Positions 7,917 through 17,095 of a DNA stretch of 45,701 nucleotides are shown here, in pieces. The stretch lies in assembly GCA_014653585.1 (NCBI GenBank), contig JACWEH010000008.1, positions 1 through 45,701 of the forward strand. Direction: 5' to 3'. This stretch comes from Pelagibacterales bacterium SAG-MED38 (GTDB taxonomy: Bacteria > Pseudomonadota > Alphaproteobacteria > Pelagibacterales > Pelagibacteraceae). The position numbers were made by a program, and so were the translations under genes. A model generated the notes under the pieces. That model was not told the origin of the DNA, did not search any database, and saw only the letters and a program-made list of their open reading frames with translations. Each line of letters begins with the position of its first letter. Within the stretch, counting starts at the first letter, position 1.

Positions 7917-9541
7917 TATATCTTTTTAATTTCCCATTTAATGTTCTCTTCATTGTTATTTAATATTCCAGATATAAAAATATTTTGGTTCTCAATATAT
8001 GAATTTTTATTACCGAAGTATAATCCATTATCAATATTAATTTCATAATTATCACAAGTAAATTTCCAACCCTCATCCTCTAATTCTATTAAAATGGATT
8101 TATTATCTTGAGTTTTCATTAATTTAATATTTGGTTCTAAATGAAATCGAATATCAAACTTGAAATTATGATTATTTTTTTTTCTAATAATCTTATCATT
8201 TCCAACAAATTTCATTTGTTCAGGATAAAATTCAACATTTCTTTCATGAATTGATTTAAATTTTTTAAAATATCCATCATGAGCAGCGTTGATTTTCCAA
8301 TAATTTTTCTCACACACAGAATTTTTTTGAGTAATTTTTAAACCTTTTTTTAAAATTAACTTATCTTTCTTTTTTGTAAATTTGCACGAGGAATTATCAT
8401 CAATTATTAAAGTACTATGTGCAGCTGAAGATTTTGATATTTCATTAAGATTTTGATTGTTTTTTTTGTAATAACCACAATTGGTTATGAGCTTCTTTCC
8501 ATTTGAAATTATTTCAAATGAAAGAGCACCCGACTGGTAATCCTGAGTATAGTTGGTATTTGGTGAAGATCCCACATCCATTGCTAGGCAAATTTTTTTA
8601 TTCTTTAAAATTATGTAACCACCACAGTCTTTATTTTCATTTTTAAATTTATAACCAAGTCTTTTTAAGTAATGGTCGAAATCTTGTGTATTGGAGTTAT
8701 TATTACCATTAAACAAAAGATCTGAGTTTATATTTTGTCTTATGAAAGCATAACTTTGTCCAAAATAGTAAATATTTTCTTCTATGTGTTCTGGAACCTC
8801 AATTTGAGATTCTTTAAACCATTCTCTTATAATTATAAAATATTTCAAAAAAAATATTAATTGTTTTATGTTCCGTGAGTTTGTAAAACCTTGATCATCT
8901 ATTGAGGAATTAGTAATTTTTTTTAAAAAATTTAAGCCAATATCTAAATAATTTTTCTCAATTTTGTAACATAATCCTGTTAAAATTATTGCTGAGCAAC
9001 CAATTATTTTGTTTTCTAAATCTTTAGAGTTGTTTATTTCGCTTAATAAATGATTAGTTTGTTTTTGAATCATGTGATTAAACATTGATCTATATTCTTT
9101 ATCACTTTCACTATAAGAAAGTTGATGGTTAGATAACCATGAAATTATTCTTTTTGCTGTAATATTAAATTCCCAACTTTCTTTTTTAAATTTATTGTTT
9201 TTATTCGTCCAGTTTGAGATGACTTCTTGAACTGTTTTTTTTGAAGATTTTAAATCAAGACTAAAAAACCAAAAAAAATTATTTAATTTTTCAAAATCTT
9301 TAGGTTTAATTTGGCTATTCCAAACTGTCTCTAGTTCAAAATCTTCAATTTTATATTTCTTATTTTGGTACTTGATTATCGATGAAAGTAAGTGAGGACT
9401 TGGTTTGTATATGAACTCATTATCAAAAGTTTTAGAAATCTTTTTTTCGTATAAACTTGAATTTTTATAAATGCCTCTGAATTTTTTTTTTATTATTTCT
9501 GTAAAATCATTTAAAGTTTCAAAAAATTCATTTAACAGCAT
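7916..9541 (-). CDS. Heparinase II/III-like protein
   Basis: A protein of 541 residues with the alpha/alpha-toroid plus beta-sandwich layout of the heparinase II/III family. The N-terminal half is helical (for example WEFNITAKRIISWLSNHQLS). The C-terminal half carries the family pattern YQSGALSFEIISNGKKLITN and SSAAHSTLIIDD. Alphaproteobacteria commonly keep such a gene between rsmB or rpe and purH, as here. There is no obvious signal peptide, so an extracellular polysaccharide lyase role is doubtful and the true substrate is unknown. It is translationally linked to purH (one-base stop/start overlap) and follows rpe by one base. Confidence 0.85.
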   Translation of the reverse strand: MLLNEFFETLNDFTEIIKKKFRGIYKNSSLYEKKISKTFDNEFIYKPSPHLLSSIIKYQNKKYKIEDFELETVWNSQIKPKDFEKLNNFFWFFSLDLKSSKKTVQEVISNWTNKNNKFKKESWEFNITAKRIISWLSNHQLSYSESDKEYRSMFNHMIQKQTNHLLSEINNSKDLENKIIGCSAIILTGLCYKIEKNYLDIGLNFLKKITNSSIDDQGFTNSRNIKQLIFFLKYFIIIREWFKESQIEVPEHIEENIYYFGQSYAFIRQNINSDLLFNGNNNSNTQDFDHYLKRLGYKFKNENKDCGGYIILKNKKICLAMDVGSSPNTNYTQDYQSGALSFEIISNGKKLITNCGYYKKNNQNLNEISKSSAAHSTLIIDDNSSCKFTKKKDKLILKKGLKITQKNSVCEKNYWKINAAHDGYFKKFKSIHERNVEFYPEQMKFVGNDKIIRKKNNHNFKFDIRFHLEPNIKLMKTQDNKSILIELEDEGWKFTCDNYEINIDNGLYFGNKNSYIENQNIFISGILNNNEENIKWEIKKI

Positions 9542-9542
9542 T

Positions 9543-10202
9543 CTACACTTCTTTAAGTGTTTCTATATTCTTTTTAATGTTTCCGTTGTTTTCTTTGAAT
9601 ATTGTAGTTCCTGATACAAGAATATTTGCACCTGCGTTTATTACATCTTTTGAATTTGAAAAATTTATTCCTCCATCAACCTCAATGTCGTACTTATAAT
9701 TTTTATCATCTTTTATTTTTTTTAATAGTTCAATTTTTTTAATGACGTCAGGAATAAATTTCTGCCCTCCAAAACCTGGATAAACACTCATGACTAAAAT
9801 CAAATCTACATTTTTTAATTCATTTTCAATTATGTTGATCTCGGTATTTGGATTTAGAGAAATACCAACCTTTTTTTTAAAACTTTTAATATGTTTAATT
9901 GATTCTGCTAAATTATCTGTGGCTTCAGGGTGTATAGTAATTATATCAGCTCCTGCATCTGCAAAATCTTTTATGTATTTATGAACAGGTGAAATCATCA
10001 AGTGCACATCAAAGGTTAATTCTGAATACTTTCTAAGGGTTTTAATGACTGGAGGTCCAATAGTTAAATTGGGAACGAAGTGACCATCCATTACATCAAC
10101 ATGTATCATATCTGCCCCTGCATCCTCGAGTCTCTTAATCTCATTACCTAGTTGACTAAAGTCAGCAGATAATATTGAGGGAGAAATTTGTATTTTTTTC
10201 AT
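9543..10202 (-). CDS. rpe: Ribulose-phosphate 3-epimerase
   Basis: Interconverts ribulose-5-phosphate and xylulose-5-phosphate in the pentose phosphate pathway. It is a single TIM barrel of 219 residues, family length. The metal and catalytic motifs are complete: ISPSILSADFSQLGNEI at the start, DMIHVDVMDGHFVPNLTIGP, DVHLMI, MSVYPGFGGQKF and EVDGGI. A C-terminal phosphate site VSGTTIFK is also present. It is the first gene of the rpe-heparinase-purH transcription unit, judged from spacing of one base or less between the genes. Confidence 0.97.
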   Translation of the reverse strand: MKKIQISPSILSADFSQLGNEIKRLEDAGADMIHVDVMDGHFVPNLTIGPPVIKTLRKYSELTFDVHLMISPVHKYIKDFADAGADIITIHPEATDNLAESIKHIKSFKKKVGISLNPNTEINIIENELKNVDLILVMSVYPGFGGQKFIPDVIKKIELLKKIKDDKNYKYDIEVDGGINFSNSKDVINAGANILVSGTTIFKENNGNIKKNIETLKEV

Positions 10203-10242
10203 AGATTATTAAACTAACTAGTACCAAATTTTAAAATCTAAT

Positions 10243-10587
10243 TTAATTAAAAAATTGATAAATTTGTCTTGAAATCTCACTTTCTAATGGAAATGATAAC
10301 ATGCCCATCACCGAGTATCCTAGAACCCAAGGCATAAAGTAAAACCTTATCATGAAAAAAAACCAGGCAACGTAAAGAGGTACGATTGGTTGTATGATAA
10401 AAGATGGAGTTATAGGTTTAAATAAGTTCATCAAAGGATTAGTAAATTTTACAAAGACTCTCATAAAAAAAAATTGTGAATCTTCTCGTTGAAAAATATT
10501 CATTGCAACTCTTCCAATCAAAGTCCACATGATCACCCCAAGAATATAGTCAATTATATATACTAAAGGATGAAAGTTAGCAGACAT
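10243..10587 (-). CDS. Small integral membrane protein, YggT-like
   Basis: The 114 residues have a hydrophobic N-terminal helix (about 8-28) and a second long hydrophobic stretch (about 65-95). Between them is FVKFTNPLMNLFKPITPSF, which resembles the loop between the two membrane helices of YggT proteins (pattern TEPLLRPIRRxLP). The clear YggT at 19799 is a separate gene, so this would be a distant paralogue. Function is unknown. It lies between rpe and the symporter terminator, on the same strand, with modest spacing on both sides. Confidence 0.6.
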   Translation of the reverse strand: MSANFHPLVYIIDYILGVIMWTLIGRVAMNIFQREDSQFFFMRVFVKFTNPLMNLFKPITPSFIIQPIVPLYVAWFFFMIRFYFMPWVLGYSVMGMLSFPLESEISRQIYQFFN

Positions 10588-10621
10588 TGAGAAATTTATA
10601 TTGGAAAAAGATCGAAATTAA

Positions 10622-10645
10622 AAGGGGCGAAATTAATCGCCCCTT
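10622..10645 (-). terminator. Rho-independent terminator after the symporter gene
   Basis: A perfect nine-base stem, aaggggcga (10622-10630) and tcgcccctt (10637-10645), encloses a six-base loop aattaa. Read on the minus strand it is GC-rich and is followed by ttttaattt, 14 bases after the symporter stop at 10659. This is one of the few clear intrinsic terminators in the window. Confidence 0.8.
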
Positions 10646-10658
10646 ATTAAGATTATTT

Positions 10659-12470
10659 TTATTGTTTGCCGATGATAGGTCTACCAGATGGTACTCTAAC
10701 TTCGTCAACCATTCTCTGCGTAGCAGCATTTGGTTCTGAAGTCATTAAACTGACCACAACCATAGCTACTAAGCTGACAGCTGATCCAAAGATACCAAAC
10801 GTTAACTGAGTAATACCTAAGAATCCACTTCCGCCTGTTCTTACCCAAACTAGGTAAGCAGCACCAGAAACTAATCCTAAGAACATACCAGCTATGGCAC
10901 CTTCTTTGTTAGCTCTCTTCCACCATACACCAAGTACTAATGGGAAGAATAATCCTGACATCGCAAAGTCAAAAGCCCATATTACCGAACCTAAGATACC
11001 TTGGATTTCAAGAGCTGCGATTGTTGCTCCTGCAAAACCAATTACTACAAGTAATACCCTTGCAACAACTAGTCTCTTCGCAGTCTCAGCTTTTGGATCG
11101 ATGATCTTATAGTAAACATCATGTGAGATTGCGTTTGCAATTGCTAAAATCAAACCATCAGCTGTTGACATGGCAGCAGCCATACCTCCAGCAGCAACCA
11201 GACCTGAGATTACATATGGTAATCCAGCTATTTCTGGAGTTGCTAACACAACGGCTTTACCTCCCATGAAAAACTCATTTAACTCAAGAGTTCCATTTCC
11301 GTTAAAGTCGCTTACAAACATCAAGTTTGCTGCGTTCCAGTTTTGATACCAATCTATTGCTTGAACATCTGTAATTGATTTCCCAATAATACCTGTTGGT
11401 AAAGTTGGGTCCATCAATGACAACTTAGATAGTGTCGCTAACATTGGAGCAGAAGAGTAAAGTAGGAAGATAAAGAATAATGACCAACCTACTGATTTTC
11501 TAGCTGCTTTTACACTTGGAGTAGTAAAATATCTCATCATAACGTGAGGCAATGAAGCTGTTCCCATCATCATCGCTAACGCTAATGAAATAAATGCCCA
11601 AGGTGTTGCGTTCACCGCTGAGTGTGCTTTAGTTATTCCAGCCAAACCTTTTGGCACTTCTTTTAGATTTTCAGCAGAGTTTTTGACAAAACCAAACTGA
11701 GCCTCTAATTCAGCTATTCTAGAAACTTCATCAGCTAACATAAAGTGAGGGAAGAAACCCGCACCTATTTTATTACTGATCCAGAATACTGGTAATAAGT
11801 AAGCTATGATTAGTACGATATATTGAGCTACCTGTGTCCAAGTTACTCCTCTCATACCCCCAAGCATTGAACAAAGTAAGATACTTATTAATCCAACGTA
11901 TACAGCGTATTGAAATGGAATATCTAGTGCAACAGATGCAATTGTACCTGTGGCGTTAATTTGTGCAGTCACATAAGTAAATGAAGCAACAGTTAAAACT
12001 ACTACTGCCATGAATCTACTTAAATTACCACCGTATCTTGTACCTATAAAATCTGGAACTGTGTAACAGCCAAATTTTCTCAAATAAGGTGCTAATAGTG
12101 ATGCAACTAATACATATCCACCAGTCCAACCTACAAGTAGTGCCATATATCCGTAACCTTTAAAGTAAATACCACCAGCCATTGCAACGAATGAAGCACC
12201 AGACATCCAGTCTGCTGCTGTGGCCATTCCGTTGAACACGGTTGGTACTTGTCTTCCAGCTACGTAATATGCATCTGCTTGCGCTGTACGTGATAGATAA
12301 CCAATTATTGCATAGATGGCTACTGTAAAGGCAACGAAACAAATTCCGATTGCTTTAGCTGACATACCCATCTGCTCACCAATTGACATAATGATTATGA
12401 AACCTAAAAATCCTCCTGTATAGATTCCATAAACTTTAGGTAAATTGTCTATAAAATTACCTTTTAGCAT
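10659..12470 (-). CDS. Sodium:solute symporter, VC_2705-like (acetate-type), with EF-hand-like loop
   Basis: A sodium/solute symporter of 603 residues with about 13 membrane helices. Sequence landmarks of the ActP/VC_2705 branch are visible: AQADAYYVAGRQVPTVFNGM, then ATAADWMSGASFVAMAGGIY, MMRYFTTPSVKAARKSVGW and MAAAMSTADGLILAIANAIS. The DUF4212 partner gene sits immediately upstream with a one-base overlap, the usual arrangement for this branch. Acetyl-CoA synthetase nearby suggests acetate or another short carboxylate as substrate; this is inference. A non-membrane loop contains DFNGNGTLELNE at 388-399, which fits a canonical 12-residue EF-hand calcium loop. A GGAG ribosome site lies inside the upstream gene. 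Confidence 0.9.
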   Translation of the reverse strand: MLKGNFIDNLPKVYGIYTGGFLGFIIIMSIGEQMGMSAKAIGICFVAFTVAIYAIIGYLSRTAQADAYYVAGRQVPTVFNGMATAADWMSGASFVAMAGGIYFKGYGYMALLVGWTGGYVLVASLLAPYLRKFGCYTVPDFIGTRYGGNLSRFMAVVVLTVASFTYVTAQINATGTIASVALDIPFQYAVYVGLISILLCSMLGGMRGVTWTQVAQYIVLIIAYLLPVFWISNKIGAGFFPHFMLADEVSRIAELEAQFGFVKNSAENLKEVPKGLAGITKAHSAVNATPWAFISLALAMMMGTASLPHVMMRYFTTPSVKAARKSVGWSLFFIFLLYSSAPMLATLSKLSLMDPTLPTGIIGKSITDVQAIDWYQNWNAANLMFVSDFNGNGTLELNEFFMGGKAVVLATPEIAGLPYVISGLVAAGGMAAAMSTADGLILAIANAISHDVYYKIIDPKAETAKRLVVARVLLVVIGFAGATIAALEIQGILGSVIWAFDFAMSGLFFPLVLGVWWKRANKEGAIAGMFLGLVSGAAYLVWVRTGGSGFLGITQLTFGIFGSAVSLVAMVVVSLMTSEPNAATQRMVDEVRVPSGRPIIGKQ

Positions 12471-12730
12471 TAGTCATCTCCTCTCTCACCAAAGCCGAAC
12501 TCTTCATCAATTTTTTCTTGTCTATTCGCAAACCAGAAAATTAGTATTACGAAAATACCAAGAGAACCTTGACAAGTGAACCAATAAGTCAACGGATAAC
12601 CAAATGGTCCCGTAACTTCGTTCATTTCAGCCCCGAATAGGAAGATGCCAATTGAGAAAACAAACCAAATTGCTAAAGTCATCATTAGCAAACCTTTGGA
12701 TTTTTCCCAGTGTTGTTCTTGTTTTGACAT
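12470..12730 (-). CDS. DUF4212 small subunit of the symporter
   Basis: The 86 residues form two membrane helices (about 14-33 and 50-68), with a charged N-terminus (MSKQEQHWEKSKGLLMM) and an acidic tail. The pattern QHWEKSKGLLMMTLAIWFV and GFPLTYWFxxQGS-like centre (here GYPLTYWFTCQGS) match the DUF4212 family, which is found directly before VC_2705-type symporters. It is thought to be an accessory subunit; its precise role is not known. TAATG overlap with the symporter implies coupled translation. Confidence 0.9.
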   Translation of the reverse strand: MSKQEQHWEKSKGLLMMTLAIWFVFSIGIFLFGAEMNEVTGPFGYPLTYWFTCQGSLGIFVILIFWFANRQEKIDEEFGFGERGDD

Positions 12731-12735
12731 TTATA

Positions 12736-12744
12736 CCTCTCTCT
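12736..12744 (-). promoter_or_regulatory. Strong ribosome binding site of the DUF4212-symporter operon
   Basis: On the minus strand agagagagg stands five bases before the ATG at 12730. It is purine-rich and well spaced, whereas most genes in this window have weak or no recognisable ribosome sites. This suggests high expression of the transporter operon. Confidence 0.6.
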
Positions 12745-12834
12745 TTTTAGTTATAACTGGCGAAAACCATAACCATTATGAAATAGATTTAAAGTGTTAA
12801 AATTGGTAAATTTACTAGCCTTTTCTAGTTATAA

Positions 12835-13479
12835 GTGTCAAAAATAGGGCTTTTTATGGGAAAATACAAATTAACTTGGAGAGACTTAACTTTGCATGAT
12901 TTTAAGACTTATCTATTCGCAATGTTTAAAGCTTTCGTCCCCAAAGGGAAAATTAGTAACCTGGATGAACTTGAAACCTTCATTCAAACAAAATCTGCTT
13001 GGGTAAGTCAGGTCACTCTTTACGGATATCTTAAAACAAGGATGGGGACTAGGTATGTTCTTCATTTCGAAAATGATACTTTTATGGACTCGGTTAACCT
13101 AGCTAAGTGGAATATTTATTCAGTTGCTCTTCAAGATCTCACATTCTTTACATTTTCAAAACTTAAATCAAATTTCAATTTTCAAGATACTGTAAAGGCA
13201 AAAGAAATCTTTTTAAAAATTTTAGATGATGAAATTTCAAACAAAATGCCGAGCGATATTATAGAAAATGCAAAAAAAAGTTTTGATGAAAGACTACAAA
13301 ATATTAATTGGGATAATTATCATAATGATTTACCATTTAATCCTAGCGCTTTATCTTTATACAAGTGGGCACCAATTGCGGAGGATTTAAAAAATTTAGA
13401 TCGCAAAATAGTTCTCAACTCAGTAATTTTAAAATGGGACGTTGTAAAAAAAGAGTTTAATGAAAGAATAAAATTTTAA
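12835..13479 (+). CDS. Conserved hypothetical protein beside the acetate module
   Basis: The 214 residues are soluble, with no signal peptide or membrane helix. I do not recognise the family. The N-terminal part has [20 protein letters not shown] and [20 protein letters not shown]; the C-terminal part is helical and acidic/basic mixed. GTG 12835 is the longest start; ATG 12856 is preceded by aggg at six bases and may be the real one. It is divergent from the DUF4212-symporter operon and converges on acs with a four-base overlap, so a link to acetate uptake or activation is possible by position only. Confidence 0.75.
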   Translation: MSKIGLFMGKYKLTWRDLTLHDFKTYLFAMFKAFVPKGKISNLDELETFIQTKSAWVSQVTLYGYLKTRMGTRYVLHFENDTFMDSVNLAKWNIYSVALQDLTFFTFSKLKSNFNFQDTVKAKEIFLKILDDEISNKMPSDIIENAKKSFDERLQNINWDNYHNDLPFNPSALSLYKWAPIAEDLKNLDRKIVLNSVILKWDVVKKEFNERIKF

Positions 13480-15548
13480 ATATTTTTTCTATTGTCTACT
13501 AAACTATCCACAACACTTGGATCAGCAAGAGTAGTTGTATCACCTAGTTGACCATGTTCATTTGCTGCAATTTTTCTTAAAATTCTTCTCATAATTTTTC
13601 CAGATCTTGTTTTTGGAAGTCCTGGAGTAAAATGAATTAGATCTGGTGTTGCTAAAGGTCCTATTTGTTTTCTCACCCAAAGTTTTAGTTCTCTATCTAA
13701 GTCACCAGTCTCACTTTCACCCGCGTTAAGTGTAACATAACAGTACAATCCATTTCCTTTAATATCATGAGGATATCCAACTACTGCAGCCTCAGCTACC
13801 TTTGGGTGTGCAACAAAGGCGCTTTCAATTTCAGCTGTACCTAGATTATGTCCTGAAACAATAATCACATCATCAACTCTTCCAGTGATCCAGTAGTAAC
13901 CATCTTTATCTCTTTTACATCCATCTCCAGTAAAATATTTCCCATCAAACTGCGAAAAATATGTATCAATAAACCTTTGATGATCACCATATACTGTTCT
14001 CATTTGACCAGGCCAAGATTGAGCTATACAAAGCCTACCTTCACCTTCACCTTTTATCTCTTTTCCATCTTTATTAACTAATACCGGTTTAATTCCATAA
14101 AAAGGTTTTGTTGCGGATCCTGGTTTTAATGGAATAGCTCCAGTTTGAGGTGCAATAAGAATTCCTCCTGTCTCAGTCTGCCACCATGTATCAACTATCG
14201 GACACTTTGAATTTCCAACAGTTTTATAATACCACATCCATGCTTCCGGATTTATGGGCTCTCCAACAGTTCCTAACAATTTTAAGGATTTTCTAGAAGT
14301 TTTATTAACTGGGCCATCACCTTCTCTCATAAGAGCTCTTATAGCTGTTGGTGCTGTGTAAAAAGTATTTACTTTATATTTATCTACTATCTGCCACCAC
14401 CTCGAACTATCTGGATAATTTGGAACTCCTTCAAACATTATAGTGGTTGCACCATTTGCAAGAGGGCCATAGATTATGTAGCTATGACCAGTTACCCATC
14501 CAATATCCGCAGTGCACCAATAAATATCGTTTGGTTTATAATTAAAAATGTATTGATGAGTCATAGAAGCATAAACCATGTATCCCCCGGTGGTATGCAG
14601 AACACCTTTAGGTTTTCCTGTTGATCCTGATGTATAAAGAATAAACAAAGGGTCCTCTGCATTCATTTCTTCAGGCTCACAATGACTTGGAACGTCTTTG
14701 ATTAAATCATGATACCAAACATCTCGATCTTCATTCCAGAACACATAGTTACCAGTTCTCTTTACTACAATACATTTTTTGACATCTGGACAATTAGATA
14801 AAGCCTCATCTGTTGTTGCTTTTAGAGGAATTATTTTGCCACCTCTTACACCCTCATCGGCAGTGATTATATATTCTGATTTACAATCATTCACTCTTCC
14901 TGAAATTGACTCTGCAGAGAAACCACCAAAGATTATTGAATGTATCGCACCTATTCTCGCACAAGCCAACATTAAAATTGCCAATTCAGGTATCATTGTT
15001 AGATAAATAGTTACACGGTCACCTTTTTGTATACCAAGTTTTTTTAATCCGTTAGCAGCTTTTGAAACTTTTTGATGTAATTGTTTATAAGAAATTTTTT
15101 GAGTATCCTTAGGATCATCTCCAACCCAAATAATTGCTGTTTTATCTTTCTTATCTTTTAAATGACGATCAATACAGTTCGCTGATGCATTCAAAGTACC
15201 GTCTTCAAACCACTTAATCCTTACCTCATCTTTGCTATATTTAACATCCTTTATTTTTTTGTAAGGTTTTATCCAAGCAATTCTTTTCCCCTCTTTTTTC
15301 CAAAATGAATTATTATTTTTAATAGACTCAGAATATTTTTTTTGATACTGAGATTTATTTGCGAGACTTCTTTTTATCCATTCAGGTCTAGTTTTTATTA
15401 TTTGTTCATTAGTAGATATCTCTTTTTTTTTACTTTTACTTTTTTTTGTATAATTTTTTTTAACTTTAGATATATTTTTTACTCTTCTCTTTTTTTTTTG
15501 AGATTTTTTTTTAGTTTTTTTTTTTTTTGATTTTTTTTTCTTTGGCAT
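13476..15548 (-). CDS. acs: Acetyl-CoA synthetase with polylysine N-terminal extension
   Basis: AMP-forming acetate:CoA ligase. Motifs in order: [32 protein letters not shown], the nucleotide loop [58 protein letters not shown]. The regulatory acetylation site region [15 protein letters not shown] holds the catalytic Lys. At 690 residues it is about 40 longer than E. coli Acs. The excess is the first 45 residues, which are mostly Lys ([20 protein letters not shown] and onward) before the normal start region. No other ATG exists before the conserved domain. The coding strand there has A runs of up to 14, so the exact residue count in the tail may be affected by base-calling. Confidence 0.95.
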   Translation of the reverse strand: MPKKKKSKKKKTKKKSQKKKRRVKNISKVKKNYTKKSKSKKKEISTNEQIIKTRPEWIKRSLANKSQYQKKYSESIKNNNSFWKKEGKRIAWIKPYKKIKDVKYSKDEVRIKWFEDGTLNASANCIDRHLKDKKDKTAIIWVGDDPKDTQKISYKQLHQKVSKAANGLKKLGIQKGDRVTIYLTMIPELAILMLACARIGAIHSIIFGGFSAESISGRVNDCKSEYIITADEGVRGGKIIPLKATTDEALSNCPDVKKCIVVKRTGNYVFWNEDRDVWYHDLIKDVPSHCEPEEMNAEDPLFILYTSGSTGKPKGVLHTTGGYMVYASMTHQYIFNYKPNDIYWCTADIGWVTGHSYIIYGPLANGATTIMFEGVPNYPDSSRWWQIVDKYKVNTFYTAPTAIRALMREGDGPVNKTSRKSLKLLGTVGEPINPEAWMWYYKTVGNSKCPIVDTWWQTETGGILIAPQTGAIPLKPGSATKPFYGIKPVLVNKDGKEIKGEGEGRLCIAQSWPGQMRTVYGDHQRFIDTYFSQFDGKYFTGDGCKRDKDGYYWITGRVDDVIIVSGHNLGTAEIESAFVAHPKVAEAAVVGYPHDIKGNGLYCYVTLNAGESETGDLDRELKLWVRKQIGPLATPDLIHFTPGLPKTRSGKIMRRILRKIAANEHGQLGDTTTLADPSVVDSLVDNRKNI

Positions 15549-15552
15549 ATAT

Positions 15553-15966
15553 TTAAAATTTACCCATCTTATTTAAAATCTTCCAGCTTTTAGAGTCAAT
15601 AGGCATTACGGATAATCTGCTTTGTTTGATTAAAGATAAATGGCTTAAATCCTTACTTTTTTTAATATTCTCTAAACTTACTGGTTTATCTAATTTTTTT
15701 AAAAATTTAACTGTTACCGCTACAAACTTTCCAGATTTGTCAGTTTTGTCAATATAATGTTCTCTCACAACTTCTACAATTCCTACTATTTCCTTCCCAA
15801 TATTTGAATGGTAAAAAAAACATTGGTCCCCTTTTCTCATATTTTTAAGATTTTTGGCTGCTTGATAATTTCTAACACCGTCCCAAGGAGCACCTTTTGT
15901 ACCAGCTTTTTTTTGCTGATCAATTGACCATACATCAGGCTCAGATTTCATTAACCAATATTGCAT
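15553..15966 (-). CDS. EVE domain-containing protein
   Basis: A single EVE domain of 137 residues, a PUA-like fold that in known members reads modified bases in nucleic acid. The start [17 protein letters not shown] and the following [20 protein letters not shown] and GDQCFFYHS are diagnostic. Small bacterial members like this one are common in alphaproteobacteria, with a proposed nucleic-acid-binding role that is not established. The ATG overlaps the tsaD stop by one base, and it lies four bases before acs on the same strand, so the three may be co-transcribed. Confidence 0.95.
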   Translation of the reverse strand: MQYWLMKSEPDVWSIDQQKKAGTKGAPWDGVRNYQAAKNLKNMRKGDQCFFYHSNIGKEIVGIVEVVREHYIDKTDKSGKFVAVTVKFLKKLDKPVSLENIKKSKDLSHLSLIKQSRLSVMPIDSKSWKILNKMGKF

Positions 15967-17039
15967 TATAATTTTACTCCAGCTCCTTTTAAAAAATTTG
16001 CTTTTTCATCTAGTGGCCATCTTGGTTTTGCTGGATAATCTAGACCATTAAATTGTTTTAACTTAAATTTTTCTAAACCTACTATTCCTATCATTGCAGC
16101 ATTGTCACCACAAAGATCAATTGGAGGAAATATACTTTCATAATTTTTTTCTTCACATAATTTTATTAACATTGACCTAATTTTTTTATTTGCTGCAACT
16201 CCACCGGCTACTACAAAAACTTTTTTCTTAAGACTTTTATTTTTTTCAAATTGTTCAAAAGCAATTTTAGTTTTTTTAGATAATATTTCTTCAATGGTCT
16301 TTTGAAATGAGGCTGCTAAATCGAATTTTTCTTGCTCAGTCTTAATATTTTTGGTTATTTTTAAAACTGCTGTTTTTAATCCAGCAAATGATAAATTGCA
16401 CCCACCTTTATTGAAAATTGGTTTTGGCAAATCATATCTTTCAGGGTCACCTTTTTTAGCTAAAATTTCTATTTGTGGACCACCTGGAAATTCGACCCCT
16501 AAAAGTTTAGCTGTTTTATCAAATGCTTCACCTAGAGCATCATCGATAGTTGTTCCTAACCTTTTATATTTTCCTAGACTTTGAACTTCAAGATATTGTG
16601 AGTGTCCTCCAGATATTAAAAGCAGTAAATATGGATAATCCAACAATGAATTTATTTTTGGACTTAGCGCATGCCCCTCAAGATGATTTACAGCAATAAA
16701 AGGTTTGTTTATTATCGAAGCAAAAGTTTTTGCAAAACTTAAACCAACTGATAAACACACAATAAGCCCGGGACCTGCTGTGCAGGCTATTGCATCAATT
16801 TCCTCTATTTTTTTTCCACTTTCACTTATTGCTTTTTGAACAATTAAATCAATTTTTTCTATATGAGATCTAGCTGCTAATTCTGGAACAACCCCACCAA
16901 AATCTTTATGAACTTCAACCTGACTGGATACAATATTAGATAATACAATGGGTAATCCTTGCTCATTTTCAGATATCAAAGAGGCTGCCGTTTCATCACA
17001 ACTTGACTCTATTCCAAGAATTAAGGGTTTTTTACTCAT
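15966..17039 (-). CDS. tsaD: tRNA N6-adenosine threonylcarbamoyltransferase TsaD
   Basis: Transfers the threonylcarbamoyl group to A37 of tRNAs that read ANN codons, together with TsaB and TsaE. The 357 residues are family length. Visible motifs: LGIESSCDETAASL at the start, the metal-binding HLEGH (in AVNHLEGHALS), LLLISGGHSQYLEV, GEAFDKTAKLLG, PGGPQIEILAKKG, VVAGGVAANKKIR and the C-terminal LCGDNAAMIG. It is divergent from hemC across 56 bases, an order common in alphaproteobacteria. Confidence 0.97.
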   Translation of the reverse strand: MSKKPLILGIESSCDETAASLISENEQGLPIVLSNIVSSQVEVHKDFGGVVPELAARSHIEKIDLIVQKAISESGKKIEEIDAIACTAGPGLIVCLSVGLSFAKTFASIINKPFIAVNHLEGHALSPKINSLLDYPYLLLLISGGHSQYLEVQSLGKYKRLGTTIDDALGEAFDKTAKLLGVEFPGGPQIEILAKKGDPERYDLPKPIFNKGGCNLSFAGLKTAVLKITKNIKTEQEKFDLAASFQKTIEEILSKKTKIAFEQFEKNKSLKKKVFVVAGGVAANKKIRSMLIKLCEEKNYESIFPPIDLCGDNAAMIGIVGLEKFKLKQFNGLDYPAKPRWPLDEKANFLKGAGVKL

Positions 17040-17095
17040 TCACATAGTTTTTAATAATTGTACAATCTCAATACAAGTAAGAAATAAATTTATTT

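Noticed and set aside
6828..9541. Heparinase II/III-like gene with purH as a polysaccharide-use locus
   Set aside because: The gene lacks a signal peptide and neighbouring sugar genes; its place between rpe and purH is a conserved alphaproteobacterial order, so this is not a degradation cluster.
12748..12834. Repeated tagttataa (12748-12756 and 12826-12834) in the spacer between the DUF4212 and unknown genes
   Set aside because: A nine-base A/T-rich repeat is expected by chance here, and no promoter or symmetry ties it to a regulator.
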